A stretch of 19,566 bases of DNA from positions 1-19,566 of the forward strand of contig QMSL01000003.1 in assembly GCA_003649665.1 (NCBI GenBank). Direction: 5' to 3'. Below the pieces are notes generated by a model, which saw only the letters and a list, made by a program, of their open reading frames with translations, made no database searches and was not told the origin of the DNA. A program made the position numbers and the translations under genes. Within the stretch, counting starts at the first letter, position 1, and each line of letters starts with the position of its first letter. This document shows positions 7,122-14,649 of this stretch, one piece after another. Source of the DNA: Thermoprotei archaeon. Lineage in GTDB: Archaea; Thermoproteota; Thermoprotei; QMSL01; B3-G16.

Positions 7122-7352
7122 ATGCCAAGGAAAGATATCTACGCTGAATTCGAAAAGAAGTACAGAGAGGTAGTTGGTAAGGAGCCAGATAACAAGGATG
7201 ACCTAAGGATGCTATTAATATCGATAGCACGTGCTGAAAGTACTATCGAGACTAGGAAGAAAGAGTTAGTGAACTTCCTAACGACATATGAGGGACTAGA
7301 TGCTGAGAAAGCAACAGAATTAGCAGAATACGTAGCTAAGTTACTATCCTAA
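7122..7352 (+). CDS. Small helical protein, unknown function
   Basis: This protein of about 76 residues starts MPRKDIYAEFEKKYREVVG and is almost wholly charged amphipathic helix, with no cysteines or membrane segment. I do not recognise a family. An ATG at 7122 is preferred; GTG codons at 7113 and 7119 are in frame just upstream. A TATA-like AGCTTAAGT at about 7087-7095 would put the transcript start close to 7117-7122, so the mRNA may be leaderless. The gene has its own promoter rather than belonging to the DHH operon, and its 3' end faces the SPOUT gene 26 bases away. Coding status rests on the promoter spacing and on protein-like composition. Confidence 0.65.
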   Translation: MPRKDIYAEFEKKYREVVGKEPDNKDDLRMLLISIARAESTIETRKKELVNFLTTYEGLDAEKATELAEYVAKLLS

Positions 7353-7378
7353 CCAATGAGGATAAAATGCGCAAGTTT

Positions 7379-7870
7379 TTAGTTGTCGCTCGTTTTTTGT
7401 TTTAAAGCTTTTGATATCTCATAAAGCGAGATGCTTATCTGTCCTAGGCTACCAACATCATCAGCGCCATCTATGTAAATAGGTATACCTTTTTCTATCT
7501 CCTTTCTAGTTAATCCAGGTTCTGCTCCTCCAAATACCAAAACAACTTTCTTTCCATCAATTAAGTATCCTGCAATCTCATCAGGATTGAATTGCTGGTC
7601 AGCACGATCTTTTCTCACAAATACGTAAACATAGTCAGGCTTTAAGACATCTATGACATCATTTAAATCTGCAAGATAAAGCATATTCCTATTTAGCTTC
7701 AATGCTAACTTCTGGACATCAGGGACACCTTCTTGCGCAGCAGATCCAACGGCCTTTGATATTATGAAGGTCTTAACGCCCATTCCATAACTTATCCTCG
7801 CAGCCTCATATAGCTTTGTTATTGAATATACGTTATGGATTACCACGTACAGATTGCTAGGTAAACTCAC
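7379..7870 (-). CDS. SPOUT-fold RNA methyltransferase-like protein (COG4080-type, sometimes mislabelled RecB)
   Basis: The 163-residue protein ends in a SPOUT trefoil-knot signature, VVLVFGGAEPGLTRKEIEKG (residues about 109-128), followed by a segment resembling the Leu-Gly-Ser cofactor loop (DDVGSLGQISISLYE). It corresponds to the archaeal family listed as SpoU-related rRNA methylase, which some databases call a RecB-family nuclease; no nuclease motif is present. It probably methylates RNA using S-adenosylmethionine, but the target is unknown. The start is taken as GTG at 7870 because GGGGGAG lies six bases before it. A TTG at 7891 in the same frame has no such site. It is a single-gene unit. 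Confidence 0.78.
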   Translation of the reverse strand: MSLPSNLYVVIHNVYSITKLYEAARISYGMGVKTFIISKAVGSAAQEGVPDVQKLALKLNRNMLYLADLNDVIDVLKPDYVYVFVRKDRADQQFNPDEIAGYLIDGKKVVLVFGGAEPGLTRKEIEKGIPIYIDGADDVGSLGQISISLYEISKALKQKTSDN

Positions 7871-8054
7871 CTTATCTCCCCCGCTTTGCAATGAGATCTG
7901 AATATATGGGTAATTACTGTAATACGCCTCTTCAGATTACCATCTGCTTGGGTTTATTTAAGGTTTATACTTAAGGTGTAGAAGGTGAAGATCTAGTGGG
8001 AAAAGACGCTTGTAATGAGCATTAAAGCGCATACGTTCATGAGAATTTTATAGT

Positions 8055-8076
8055 TTCTTAAACGCTCGTTTAAGAA
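8055..8076. terminator. Perfect 10-bp inverted repeat just downstream of tRNA-His
   Basis: TTCTTAAACG and CGTTTAAGAA are exact reverse complements separated by two bases. The repeat starts seven bases past the 3' end of tRNA-His. It may end or shape the tRNA transcript, or be a protein-binding dyad; the sequence alone does not decide. Confidence 0.4.
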
Positions 8077-8082
8077 CATGGA

Positions 8083-8157
8083 GGCCCGGGCCGGGATTTG
8101 AACCCGGGACCTCGGGGTCCACAGCCCCGCGCTCTACCAGACTGAGCTACCCGGGCC
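8083..8157 (-). tRNA. tRNA-His (anticodon GUG)
   Basis: Acceptor GCCCGGG/CCCGGGC, D arm starting GCTCAG, anticodon stem CGGGG/CCCCG with loop CTGTGGA (GUG), and T arm CCGGG-TTCAAAT-CCCGG. The extra 5' G (8157) faces discriminator C73 (8083), the tRNA-His identity pair, here encoded in the gene. There is no intron. Unlike the other five tRNAs, CCA is not encoded directly: C73 is followed by TCCA. A TATA element GTATTTAAGC lies about 31-40 bases upstream. Confidence 0.95.
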
Positions 8158-8265
8158 AAGCCATGTTATCGTAATATTACTTCCTGCTTAAATACTTTAC
8201 ATACTATGCAACCACTTGTTCCTATATTACCTCTAAAGCTCTGAAGTAGCTTATGCATTACCCCT

Positions 8266-8955
8266 TTAAACTATCCCCTTAGCTATCTCGTATGCAGTTA
8301 TTACTCGGGATACCACCGTCCACGCATCTAATGACTCGTCAAATATGGATATCTTTAGATCTGAGAGAGCTTTAGTTTCCTTTTTGAAATCGCCTCTCTG
8401 GAAGGCGCCGATTATCACTAATGGTTTAGGCATGCTTAGGAGGAGCTTTCCTAATTCCATCAACTTCATCTTCTCTCCTTCCTCAGTCATTAAGATAACT
8501 TTAGTTGGCGCTATTTCGCCTATGAGGTCGCTTAGGTCGCCTTTTTTAGCAATTAGCAGAGGATTATCGCTATCGGGAGGTACTTTTCCGACTTCAAGTA
8601 GTTGTTCCATTAGGCCTACAAATCTAAGGTAATTTCTGGGAAGGCGTACATCAGGTCGTATGTATATTAAGTAATTGGCATATGTATGGACGTAAACCTT
8701 GAGGAGACCTACTTTATTAAGGGGAGAGCCCAACGCCTCAAGGAGAGCTAAATGTACTATATCGGGTCTTCCTCTCTTTTCTATGTCCTTTAGCTTCTTA
8801 GCAGCGCTATAGTGAAATGAGAGATCTAAGAGTAGTGCTCCTGGGCCTTTTCCTCTCTTCTTCGCATACTTCCTTATAAGAGGATGTTTCCATAGACTCA
8901 TCGGTATTGTTTCTAGTGCAGCTTCAGCAAGGACTAGATGCAACATATGCAACAT
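8266..8955 (-). CDS. nep1: Ribosome biogenesis methyltransferase Nep1/Emg1
   Basis: This 229-residue protein is a full-length SPOUT-class Nep1, which methylates N1 of a pseudouridine in the small-subunit rRNA. Family blocks are clear: GPGALLLDLSFHY, KRGRPDIVHLALLEALGSPLNK, VYVHTYANYLIYIRPDVRLPRNY, RFVGLMEQLL and the cofactor-binding LVIIGAFQRGDF. The ATG at 8955 lies about 30 bases from a TATA element (AATTTAAAG, centre about 8986), so the transcript is probably leaderless; a second ATG three codons in is possible. It is divergent from the RNase P subunit gene, with which it shares a compact promoter region. Confidence 0.95.
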   Translation of the reverse strand: MLHMLHLVLAEAALETIPMSLWKHPLIRKYAKKRGKGPGALLLDLSFHYSAAKKLKDIEKRGRPDIVHLALLEALGSPLNKVGLLKVYVHTYANYLIYIRPDVRLPRNYLRFVGLMEQLLEVGKVPPDSDNPLLIAKKGDLSDLIGEIAPTKVILMTEEGEKMKLMELGKLLLSMPKPLVIIGAFQRGDFKKETKALSDLKISIFDESLDAWTVVSRVITAYEIAKGIV

Positions 8956-9023
8956 TAACTATTGTGGGTAGGAGGGTTATATCTTTAAATTACTTTAACC
9001 TGATGAATCATTAATGAAGTTAC

Positions 9024-9329
9024 ATGAGGGAACTGGCTAGGGAGAGGATAGATATATTGTTCAATATGGCGGTCAAGGTATACCCGCATAATAAGGAGTT
9101 AGCAAGACGCTACGTATTCTTAGCGTTTAAAATAGCCATGAGGGCTAGGATAAGAATTCCTAGAAGATGGAGATGGCGTTATTGTAAGAAGTGCTTTAGC
9201 CCCATGATCCCAGGAGTTAATGCTTTAGTGAGGATTAAGCCAAAAGGAGAGAGCTATATAGTCATACATTGTCTTGATTGCGGTAATATATACCGGATTC
9301 CATTAAAGAGAAGAGATCGCGGGAGATAA
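9024..9329 (+). CDS. rnp4: Ribonuclease P protein subunit 4 (Rpp21/Rpr2 homologue)
   Basis: This 101-residue protein has the layout of archaeal Rnp4: an N-terminal helical arm that includes ARRYVFLAFKIAMRARIRIPRRW, followed by a zinc ribbon with cysteines C54, C57, C83 and C86, and a basic tail. Rnp4 pairs with Rnp3-independent subunit Rpp29 in the RNase P holoenzyme and helps bind the tRNA 5' leader substrate. TTTAAA and CTTTAACC boxes at 8983-9000 give promoter spacing suited to a short or absent leader. The last 68 bases overlap, antisense, the 3' end of the DUF99-like gene. Confidence 0.93.
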   Translation: MRELARERIDILFNMAVKVYPHNKELARRYVFLAFKIAMRARIRIPRRWRWRYCKKCFSPMIPGVNALVRIKPKGESYIVIHCLDCGNIYRIPLKRRDRGR

Positions 9330-9711
9330 TTCTAGAAACCCTTATGGGTTCAGGAATACCATTTAAGGACAGAAACTTTAATATGTTATTTGCATGATCC
9401 GGGCTTATCCCAAATGCGTATTTCAGTCCCTCGCTATACGCTATCACTGGAACGTTAAGACTTGAGTGAAGGCTTTTCATTATATCTTGACTTATGTTGG
9501 GATCATCCACTATTATTAGCCTAGTCTCGCCATAATACTTAAGCTTCTTAATGACTCCTGGTAACTCACTTGGAGTGCATCGCACTATGGCGACTCCATC
9601 AAGCCAATATTTACCCCTATATACTACGACGAGCCAGTGACCATTAGGTAATCTCCTTATCGTCATGACTCTAATTTCTTCCTTAGGTGTAATATGAAGT
9701 TCTCTGCGCAT
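9262..9711 (-). CDS. Short DUF99 (UPF0215)-like protein
   Basis: This 149-residue protein resembles DUF99, an archaeal family related to endonuclease V, in three places: VVYRGKYWLDGVAIVRC, the middle LIIVDDPNISQDIMKSLHSSLNVPVIAY, and the C-terminal GISPDHANNIL...GIPEPIRVSRII. Full-length members are about 190 residues and begin with a conserved Asp-rich strand (a G-I-D-D-type motif). Here the N-terminus is shorter and that motif is not visible, so nuclease activity is doubtful. It is the last gene of the dph2-rpo11 run. It overlaps the RNase III-fold gene upstream by 49 bases and the RNase P gene (opposite strand) by 68 bases. The family call rests on pattern recognition. Confidence 0.6.
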   Translation of the reverse strand: MRRELHITPKEEIRVMTIRRLPNGHWLVVVYRGKYWLDGVAIVRCTPSELPGVIKKLKYYGETRLIIVDDPNISQDIMKSLHSSLNVPVIAYSEGLKYAFGISPDHANNILKFLSLNGIPEPIRVSRIISRDLFSLMESGIYYRNQDNV

Positions 9712-10082
9712 ACCTCTAGGTTCACCTCATCTATTATTTCATCTAATATTTCGGCAAGATTCTTTACGAATACGTCTTCTTGGACGTTATGATAAAGGAT
9801 CATAAAGACATCAACACCTTTTACGAGCTTCAATACGAGATCGTTAAGCGTTATTACATCCAGGAGCCATGCAGCAGCGATTATAGCTTCAACTAAATCA
9901 GCTGTTTCTACGTTTCGAGAGACCTTAACCCTCTCCCTTAAATTTACGATACTAGCGGATTTCGTTAGAAGTTCATCTGGTACTTTAATGCCTTGAGGTC
10001 TACCAGTTATAAGGCTTAAGGCTAATGAGAAGGCGAAATTGAGAATTGCATCGCCTAGTCTTGCTAAGCTTTTTACCTCATT
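9663..10082 (-). CDS. RNase III-fold protein with no recognisable start codon
   Basis: A frame with no stop runs from 10100 to the TGA at 9663, giving about 138 residues after the rpo11 stop. It reads as an RNase III domain: LARLGDAILNFAFSLAL matches the first signature (the Asp kept, the usual Glu four residues before it replaced by Ala) and ADLVEAIIAAAWLLD matches the second (Asp and Glu kept). The block TGRPQGIKVPDELL is typical of the archaeal members. No ATG, GTG or TTG lies in frame before the conserved region, and upstream there is a TGA inside rpo11. An ATG at 10081-10079 is out of frame and stops after two codons; a -1 shift there would join the frame. An unusual start codon, a frameshift or a sequence error could explain it. 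Confidence 0.7.
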   Translation of the reverse strand, partial: NEVKSLARLGDAILNFAFSLALSLITGRPQGIKVPDELLTKSASIVNLRERVKVSRNVETADLVEAIIAAAWLLDVITLNDLVLKLVKGVDVFMILYHNVQEDVFVKNLAEILDEIIDEVNLEVCAENFILHLRKKLES

Positions 10083-10083
10083 T

Positions 10084-10380
10084 TTACTTGCGATACTCGC
10101 TCACCGCTTTTTTAAACTTTTCCATAAATTCCTCCGTGCTTTTACGTATTCTATTCGTGGCATCTATAAGGGCTTCTATAGGATCCTTTCCCTTTGTCCT
10201 AACGTAGAATACTGGAACTCCAACGAGGGGATGGTCTATTCTATATGCGGCATATTCCACATTAGGATCGTTTAATAACTCCTTCCTTAAAACATTGCAG
10301 AACGTATGACCCTCTCCCTCGAGCTCAAATTCCATTTCATTACCAGTTTTCTTCAATATGTTAATCCTCATGATCCTCAC
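10084..10380 (-). CDS. rpo11: RNA polymerase subunit Rpo11 (RpoL)
   Basis: This 98-residue protein is the archaeal counterpart of Rpb11 and bacterial alpha N-terminal domain; it pairs with Rpo3 in the assembly platform of RNA polymerase. The family core GEGHTFCNVLRKELLNDPNVEYAAYRIDHPLVG and the following PVFYVRTKGKDPIEAL are clear, and the C-terminal helix is complete. A second ATG is present four codons in, so the start may be 10371. The 5' end overlaps the DUF2067 gene by 20 bases, so translation is likely coupled. The stop is followed at once by the RNase III-fold frame. Confidence 0.95.
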   Translation of the reverse strand: MRIMRINILKKTGNEMEFELEGEGHTFCNVLRKELLNDPNVEYAAYRIDHPLVGVPVFYVRTKGKDPIEALIDATNRIRKSTEEFMEKFKKAVSEYRK

Positions 10381-11014
10381 CAGAGCTCATATAATCTTCA
10401 AGTAGTTTAAGGGACTGGTTGAACTCGCGAGCGAGCATATATCTTTCATTTTCCTTCTTTATCAGTTTCATAGACTCTAAATCATCTATAGCCTCACCGA
10501 TACTTATATCCTTTAGTGCTGCGTAAAGGGCTACTAGCCTCTTACAAGTAGGAGTCATGTCGAGATATTTCATCTCCTCATAAGCATCAGATATGCCTGC
10601 TGCAAGAGAGGCAACCTCTTCTAGGCTTGCATCAGTCCTTATACAACCATCTTCAATTAGCGCTCTATAACCTCTAAGCCTTAGGGCGTAGACTAGAATA
10701 TTAAGAGGTATTGCGACACCCCTAATTAAGGACATTACATCCCTCACGGAGTACGAGTAAAGTCCCCTTATGTCAGGATAGAGCATTCCTTTAACGCCCC
10801 TTACTATCTCGCCTATATCGGCTAGTGCCTCCTTTACCAGATCTTTAGGCCCGTATAGGGTGACCCTTAAGTTCTTCGAGCGTACATCTAGCTTAAAGTC
10901 TATATAGTCAAGTCTGTCGCTTATTCTTTCCACTAGCTCAATCATTTCCTCCTCAGTGTCATATCTTATGCTTACGTACCTCTTTATAAAACCACTAATC
11001 CTTATTCTGGCCAT
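10361..11014 (-). CDS. DUF2067 family protein
   Basis: This 217-residue protein begins MARIRISGFIKRYVSIRYDTEEEM, has a mixed alpha/beta N-terminal half that could be a small RNA-binding-like fold, and a mainly helical C-terminal half ending in an acidic tail. It corresponds to DUF2067, an uncharacterised archaeal family that commonly lies between csl4 and rpo11, as it does here. No catalytic motif is visible. The conserved position between an exosome subunit and an RNA polymerase subunit suggests a role in RNA metabolism; this is inference from context. It starts 14 bases after csl4 and overlaps rpo11 by 20. Confidence 0.82.
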   Translation of the reverse strand: MARIRISGFIKRYVSIRYDTEEEMIELVERISDRLDYIDFKLDVRSKNLRVTLYGPKDLVKEALADIGEIVRGVKGMLYPDIRGLYSYSVRDVMSLIRGVAIPLNILVYALRLRGYRALIEDGCIRTDASLEEVASLAAGISDAYEEMKYLDMTPTCKRLVALYAALKDISIGEAIDDLESMKLIKKENERYMLAREFNQSLKLLEDYMSSGEDHED

Positions 11015-11028
11015 AGTTATCCTCCTAG

Positions 11029-11595
11029 CTACCTCATTCTAATGTAATATTTAAATGAAACTTTCCTTTTCTCCTCCTTCTTACACCGTGGACAATATAG
11101 TGTAAATCCCTTTAATAATAGAGGTGTTAAACATTGAGAACAAAGAGCACGGATTACACCGTACTCCCTCCCCTTAATGGAGAGCAGATATGGAGTGTTA
11201 TTATTAAGAACCCAAGCGCGAATTATGTCACCATTTCTGACTACATCATAGAGGCTCTTAACATACATCGTGCTTACCTGAGTTATATGCAGTATTCCGG
11301 TAAAGGGTACACTTAGCCTACCGTAATTCTCTATCTCGAATATCTTGCATGTACTTACTGTATCCTTGACGTCTGTGACTAAGGCGAAAACTATATCGTT
11401 AGCTAATGGAAGGCGAGGTCTATTTGTTATCTTCCTTACCTTAACTACGTGGTTTCCTATATCGTATTCAGGAGCCCCCACGTATATGGAGCGTACCTTT
11501 CCCTTTCCATCGTCATATGCTCCATCTACGGGGAGGAATTCCTCAATAACGCATATTTCCTCTCCAGGGGTCACTATTTCTACTCTCCGCGACAT
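11029..11595 (-). CDS. csl4: Exosome RNA-binding subunit Csl4
   Basis: This 188-residue protein has the three-part Csl4 layout: an N-terminal domain starting VTPGEEICVIEEF, a central S1 domain (about residues 62-140, including GDIIRAWVLNN) and a C-terminal zinc ribbon with C152, C155, C168 and C171. Csl4 caps the archaeal exosome and links it to RNA substrates and to DnaG. The N-terminal VRSIYVGAPEYD segment fits the family. It lies three bases after the METTL5-like gene in the same run. All four zinc ligands are present, so the protein is likely functional. Confidence 0.95.
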   Translation of the reverse strand: MSRRVEIVTPGEEICVIEEFLPVDGAYDDGKGKVRSIYVGAPEYDIGNHVVKVRKITNRPRLPLANDIVFALVTDVKDTVSTCKIFEIENYGRLSVPFTGILHITQVSTMYVKSLYDVVRNGDIIRAWVLNNNTPYLLSIKGREYGVIRALCSQCLTPLLLKGFTLYCPRCKKEEKRKVSFKYYIRMR

Positions 11596-11598
11596 GCT

Positions 11599-12231
11599 TT
11601 ATCCCTCTAAGCATATTCTATACATGTCAACATCGATTACGTAATGTCTTTTTCTATGCTTCTCGTATGTTGGTTTAATATCGAATTTGAGTTTAAGTAT
11701 TTCGCTAATCTTACCACCATGCTCTTTAATTAACTTTTCGAGAAGAGCCCTTGTCTTTGGATTACTCTTATGCAGCGTATAGATTGACCTCTTCGCTATC
11801 TCCATAGCCTTCAGTAAAAATTTTACGTCCATATGTCTCAATTGTTTCTGAACGCCGAAAGGGGGATTCTGCACCACTACATCAACATTGATATCTAGCT
11901 CGAGCACATCACAATTTATCCAGTCAATTACATGATCGACGTTAAGTCTATACGCGCTCTCCCTAGCTACTTGAAGTGCCACAATATCTATATCAACACC
12001 TATAACATGCTTAGCTCCGAGAATAGCGGCACCTATTGCTAACCTGCCTGTACCACAACCTAGATCAGCTACGATGCTATTATGAATATCACCGTATTTA
12101 AATTCGGCTATCCAAAGCATAGTCGCAGCTATTGGACCGGGAACGTTGTACTGCTCAAGCTCTATCCTTGGATTAGGATGTTCAGGTACGCTGTCTATGA
12201 TCATTTCGAGTTGTTTCTTTGAAATCCTCAT
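11599..12231 (-). CDS. METTL5-like RNA N6-adenine methyltransferase
   Basis: This 210-residue protein has a Rossmann methyltransferase fold with the S-adenosylmethionine motif VADLGCGTGRLAIGA (about 55-69), the acidic VIGVDID strand, and the N6-adenine/cytosine-type catalytic motif QNPPFG (121-126). The N-terminal LEQYNVPGPIAA segment is characteristic of the METTL5 family, whose eukaryotic member makes m6A in small-subunit rRNA. The archaeal target is probably rRNA; this is inference. Its start overlaps the dph2 stop by four bases (ATGA), a sign of coupled translation. Confidence 0.88.
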   Translation of the reverse strand: MRISKKQLEMIIDSVPEHPNPRIELEQYNVPGPIAATMLWIAEFKYGDIHNSIVADLGCGTGRLAIGAAILGAKHVIGVDIDIVALQVARESAYRLNVDHVIDWINCDVLELDINVDVVVQNPPFGVQKQLRHMDVKFLLKAMEIAKRSIYTLHKSNPKTRALLEKLIKEHGGKISEILKLKFDIKPTYEKHRKRHYVIDVDMYRICLEG

Positions 12232-13229
12232 AACCTCAATGAATATTGGTTCACTTCCCCCTTTAATATTGTCCTGAGATCATAAAGGGAGAGTATCGGT
12301 TTGTTAAACCTATCGATATCGTCTATGGCGATTCTCGGACAACACGTGTTTATAAAAGCATCAACGTAGGTAAAGTTTTCGAGGCTTGCAGGAGTTATTT
12401 CATCCACGATAATTGAGATGTATTCACGATTTGATTCTCTTAATAACTGCATTGCTTTTAAGGCCATCATCATGTTAAACTGACCGGCCTTCTTACATAT
12501 TATCACAGCAAAAAGAGTCGCCTTTTCGGCATCTATAAGCTGCTTAAGCTTAAGAGAGAGTCTACGTCTATATTCCCTTTCAATAGACATTACCTCGTTT
12601 CTAAGAGGATCATAAATAAGGACGTCTTTCCCTGTTGCTATCTTAAGGCCTAGACCATGGAATTTTCCGCTAGCAATGATTATATGGGCATCGACATAGC
12701 TATTAATACTTATAGCAGCAGAGTAATCGCAACCTAGCACAACTCCACGATAAGCATTAGCACCTCTACCTACGTAAACTTCGATTCCGATATCCTTAAG
12801 TTTATTATACACCACATCTAGAAGGTCTACGTATTGTATTATAGCGGAAAGGCCTATTCGCTTGTAACGTCTCTTAGCTATCTCATCAATCACGACTTGA
12901 GGATCTACTTCTACCTTTATCTTAGCGGGCATATATATTATTGGGATCTCACTTTTCGCATACCTAATAGGAGGATGTCCATAATGGACTATGACGTCGG
13001 CCCCTACAGTAATCGCTTCATCGAAAGCTATGTCACAAGGACCATATGTACCCTTTCCTGAGAAGAACACTCTAATTCCTGGTAGCTTATTTGAAAGTTC
13101 TCTCTTCAAGTAGACTGAGTGTGGCTTAAGACCATCGGGTAGTTGTATTAGCACGACTCTAGCTCTCATATGTTTTAATATCTTAGCTAAGCGTTCTATT
13201 TCAAAGGAGTAATATGCATGAGATTGCAT
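12228..13229 (-). CDS. dph2: 2-(3-amino-3-carboxypropyl)histidine synthase (diphthamide step 1)
   Basis: Archaeal Dph2 is a homodimeric radical-type Fe-S enzyme that transfers the aminocarboxypropyl group of S-adenosylmethionine to a histidine of elongation factor 2. The three cluster cysteines are visible in GTYGPCDIAFDEA (C65), VVLGCDYSAA (C167) and NTCCPRIAIDD (C297); numbering is from the ATG at 13229. That start is preferred over the longer frame from 13271. A TATA-like CTTTTTATC (about 13252-13262) would make it leaderless, and the longer version would overlap dim1 head to head. With about 333 residues the length is normal. It opens the seven-gene minus-strand run. Confidence 0.93.
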   Translation of the reverse strand: MQSHAYYSFEIERLAKILKHMRARVVLIQLPDGLKPHSVYLKRELSNKLPGIRVFFSGKGTYGPCDIAFDEAITVGADVIVHYGHPPIRYAKSEIPIIYMPAKIKVEVDPQVVIDEIAKRRYKRIGLSAIIQYVDLLDVVYNKLKDIGIEVYVGRGANAYRGVVLGCDYSAAISINSYVDAHIIIASGKFHGLGLKIATGKDVLIYDPLRNEVMSIEREYRRRLSLKLKQLIDAEKATLFAVIICKKAGQFNMMMALKAMQLLRESNREYISIIVDEITPASLENFTYVDAFINTCCPRIAIDDIDRFNKPILSLYDLRTILKGEVNQYSLRL

Positions 13230-13245
13230 CAAGAAGGGATGATCG

Positions 13246-14106
13246 TTGATCGATAAAAAGTTTTTACGCACAAGAGAGGGACTTATCAGGTTTACATTAC
13301 GGATGCTTAAGAAGCATGGAATAAGACCTCAGAAGAGCTTAGGTCAGCATTTCCTTGTGGATCCTATCCTAATAGACGTGATAATCGACTCTCTTGAACT
13401 TAGTAAGGAAGATATAGTAGCAGAAATTGGCTCAGGTCTCGGAACGTTAACGTTATTCCTGGCGGAGAAATGTAAAAAGGTCGTCGCTATAGAGATAGAT
13501 AGGAGGCTAGTTAATGCACTTCACGAAGTTCTTAAAGGATATGATAATGTGGAGATAATGCATGCAGATGCGCTGACAATTTCGATAAATGCGGATAAGA
13601 TTACATCAAATGTACCCTATAGCATATCATCTCGTTTACTTGAGCATCTATTGAAGCGTTGTAAGTTTAAGCTAGCGGCACTGACATTTCAGCTTGAGTT
13701 CGCTAGACGTCTTTATGCAAGCCCAGGAACTAGAGATTACAGTAGGATAACGATTCTTGCTAATTATTACAGCATTGTCGAAAAGGTCCTTACAATACCT
13801 CCTTCATCGTTCCTACCAAGTCCCAAAGTATATTCACAGCTTGTGAAGATACTCCCACGAGAGGTACCTCCATTTAAGGTTAAGGACGACGAGTTCTTCT
13901 TTCGTATAGTTAGAGAGCTCTTTACACTAAGGAATAAGACCCTTCGGAGAGCACTTATCATAGCCGGTAAGAACATGAAAATACCTAGTGAGGTATTAAA
14001 AGAAGCATTAAGGCAGCTAGAACCTCTTCTTGGTTTACGCGTGTATATGCTTAGACCAATAGATTTTGCTCAGATAGCCAACCTACTATTTGATCTCACT
14101 CATTAG
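13246..14106 (+). CDS. ksgA: rRNA adenine dimethyltransferase Dim1/KsgA
   Basis: This enzyme dimethylates two adjacent adenines near the 3' end of 16S rRNA during ribosome assembly. In 286 residues it shows the typical KSLGQHFLVDP, AEIGSGLGTLT (59-69), VAIEID, and the catalytic SNVPYSIS (121-128), then the C-terminal domain with PPSSFLPSPKVYSQLV. The start is a TTG at 13246; it keeps the helical RFTLRMLKKHGIRP region that precedes the family core, while the first ATG (13303) would remove part of it. It is divergent from dph2 with about 16 bases between the chosen starts. Its last 21 bases overlap the next gene tail to tail. Confidence 0.93.
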   Translation: MIDKKFLRTREGLIRFTLRMLKKHGIRPQKSLGQHFLVDPILIDVIIDSLELSKEDIVAEIGSGLGTLTLFLAEKCKKVVAIEIDRRLVNALHEVLKGYDNVEIMHADALTISINADKITSNVPYSISSRLLEHLLKRCKFKLAALTFQLEFARRLYASPGTRDYSRITILANYYSIVEKVLTIPPSSFLPSPKVYSQLVKILPREVPPFKVKDDEFFFRIVRELFTLRNKTLRRALIIAGKNMKIPSEVLKEALRQLEPLLGLRVYMLRPIDFAQIANLLFDLTH

Positions 14107-14583
14107 TCTACGTCCGTATTCAAAGCCCTTAATAAGGATATTAAGTAATTCGTCTTTTACCAGGTACTTCACTTGGTTGAGATTCTTGCTTATTAAGGAC
14201 GCGATAATACCCAGCGTATACGCTATACAAGCATCATCTTCAAATAAATTGATAATGCTTACCTGATGAGATTCACTTAGGATGTTCTTTATAAGATCCT
14301 CATTGGGATAAGCGTCGTGTGTGATCACTTCCTCCTCCTTCTCCCTCCTTTTAAACATAAGAACAATGCCACTTTGCTTTACCATAAACGAAAATCTTAA
14401 TGCTTCAAGCTCATCAAGTGATATCATCATGTCAAGCGAACGTGGGAGGGGATGCCTGGAATTGATTAATATAATGAATGATGTTCCCTCCTTAATGAGG
14501 AATAGATTTCTGATCAGCTTGGAAAGAGACCTATATAATTCATCGGCTATATTGCTAAACGATGTGACGATTGCTACTCTCAT
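14086..14583 (-). CDS. Hypothetical protein, unknown function
   Basis: I do not recognise this 165-residue protein. It begins with a hydrophobic beta strand and serine-rich turn (MRVAIVTSFSNIADELYRSL), like the start of an alpha/beta sandwich or Rossmann-like domain. It has no cysteine motif and no membrane helix, and the C-terminal half is helical. A Brix or RNA-binding relationship crossed my mind because of the opening strand and the GTSFIIL/FSFMVKQSGIVLMFKRR pattern, but the evidence is weak. It is tail to tail with ksgA (21-base overlap) and divergent from the gene at 14650. Normal length and codon composition suggest a real gene. Confidence 0.7.
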   Translation of the reverse strand: MRVAIVTSFSNIADELYRSLSKLIRNLFLIKEGTSFIILINSRHPLPRSLDMMISLDELEALRFSFMVKQSGIVLMFKRREKEEEVITHDAYPNEDLIKNILSESHQVSIINLFEDDACIAYTLGIIASLISKNLNQVKYLVKDELLNILIKGFEYGRRLMSEIK

Positions 14584-14649
14584 ACTCAGCTAATAATCCT
14601 AGGATGGTATAAGAAAAAGTTATCTATACCTCCCTTCCTTAGGAAGTAT

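Noticed and set aside
7379..7870. RecB-family nuclease label for the SPOUT protein
   Set aside because: No RecB nuclease motif is present, while the trefoil-knot methyltransferase signature is.
7871..8082. C/D box guide RNA between the SPOUT gene and tRNA-His
   Set aside because: No RUGAUGA followed by CUGA at suitable spacing on either strand.
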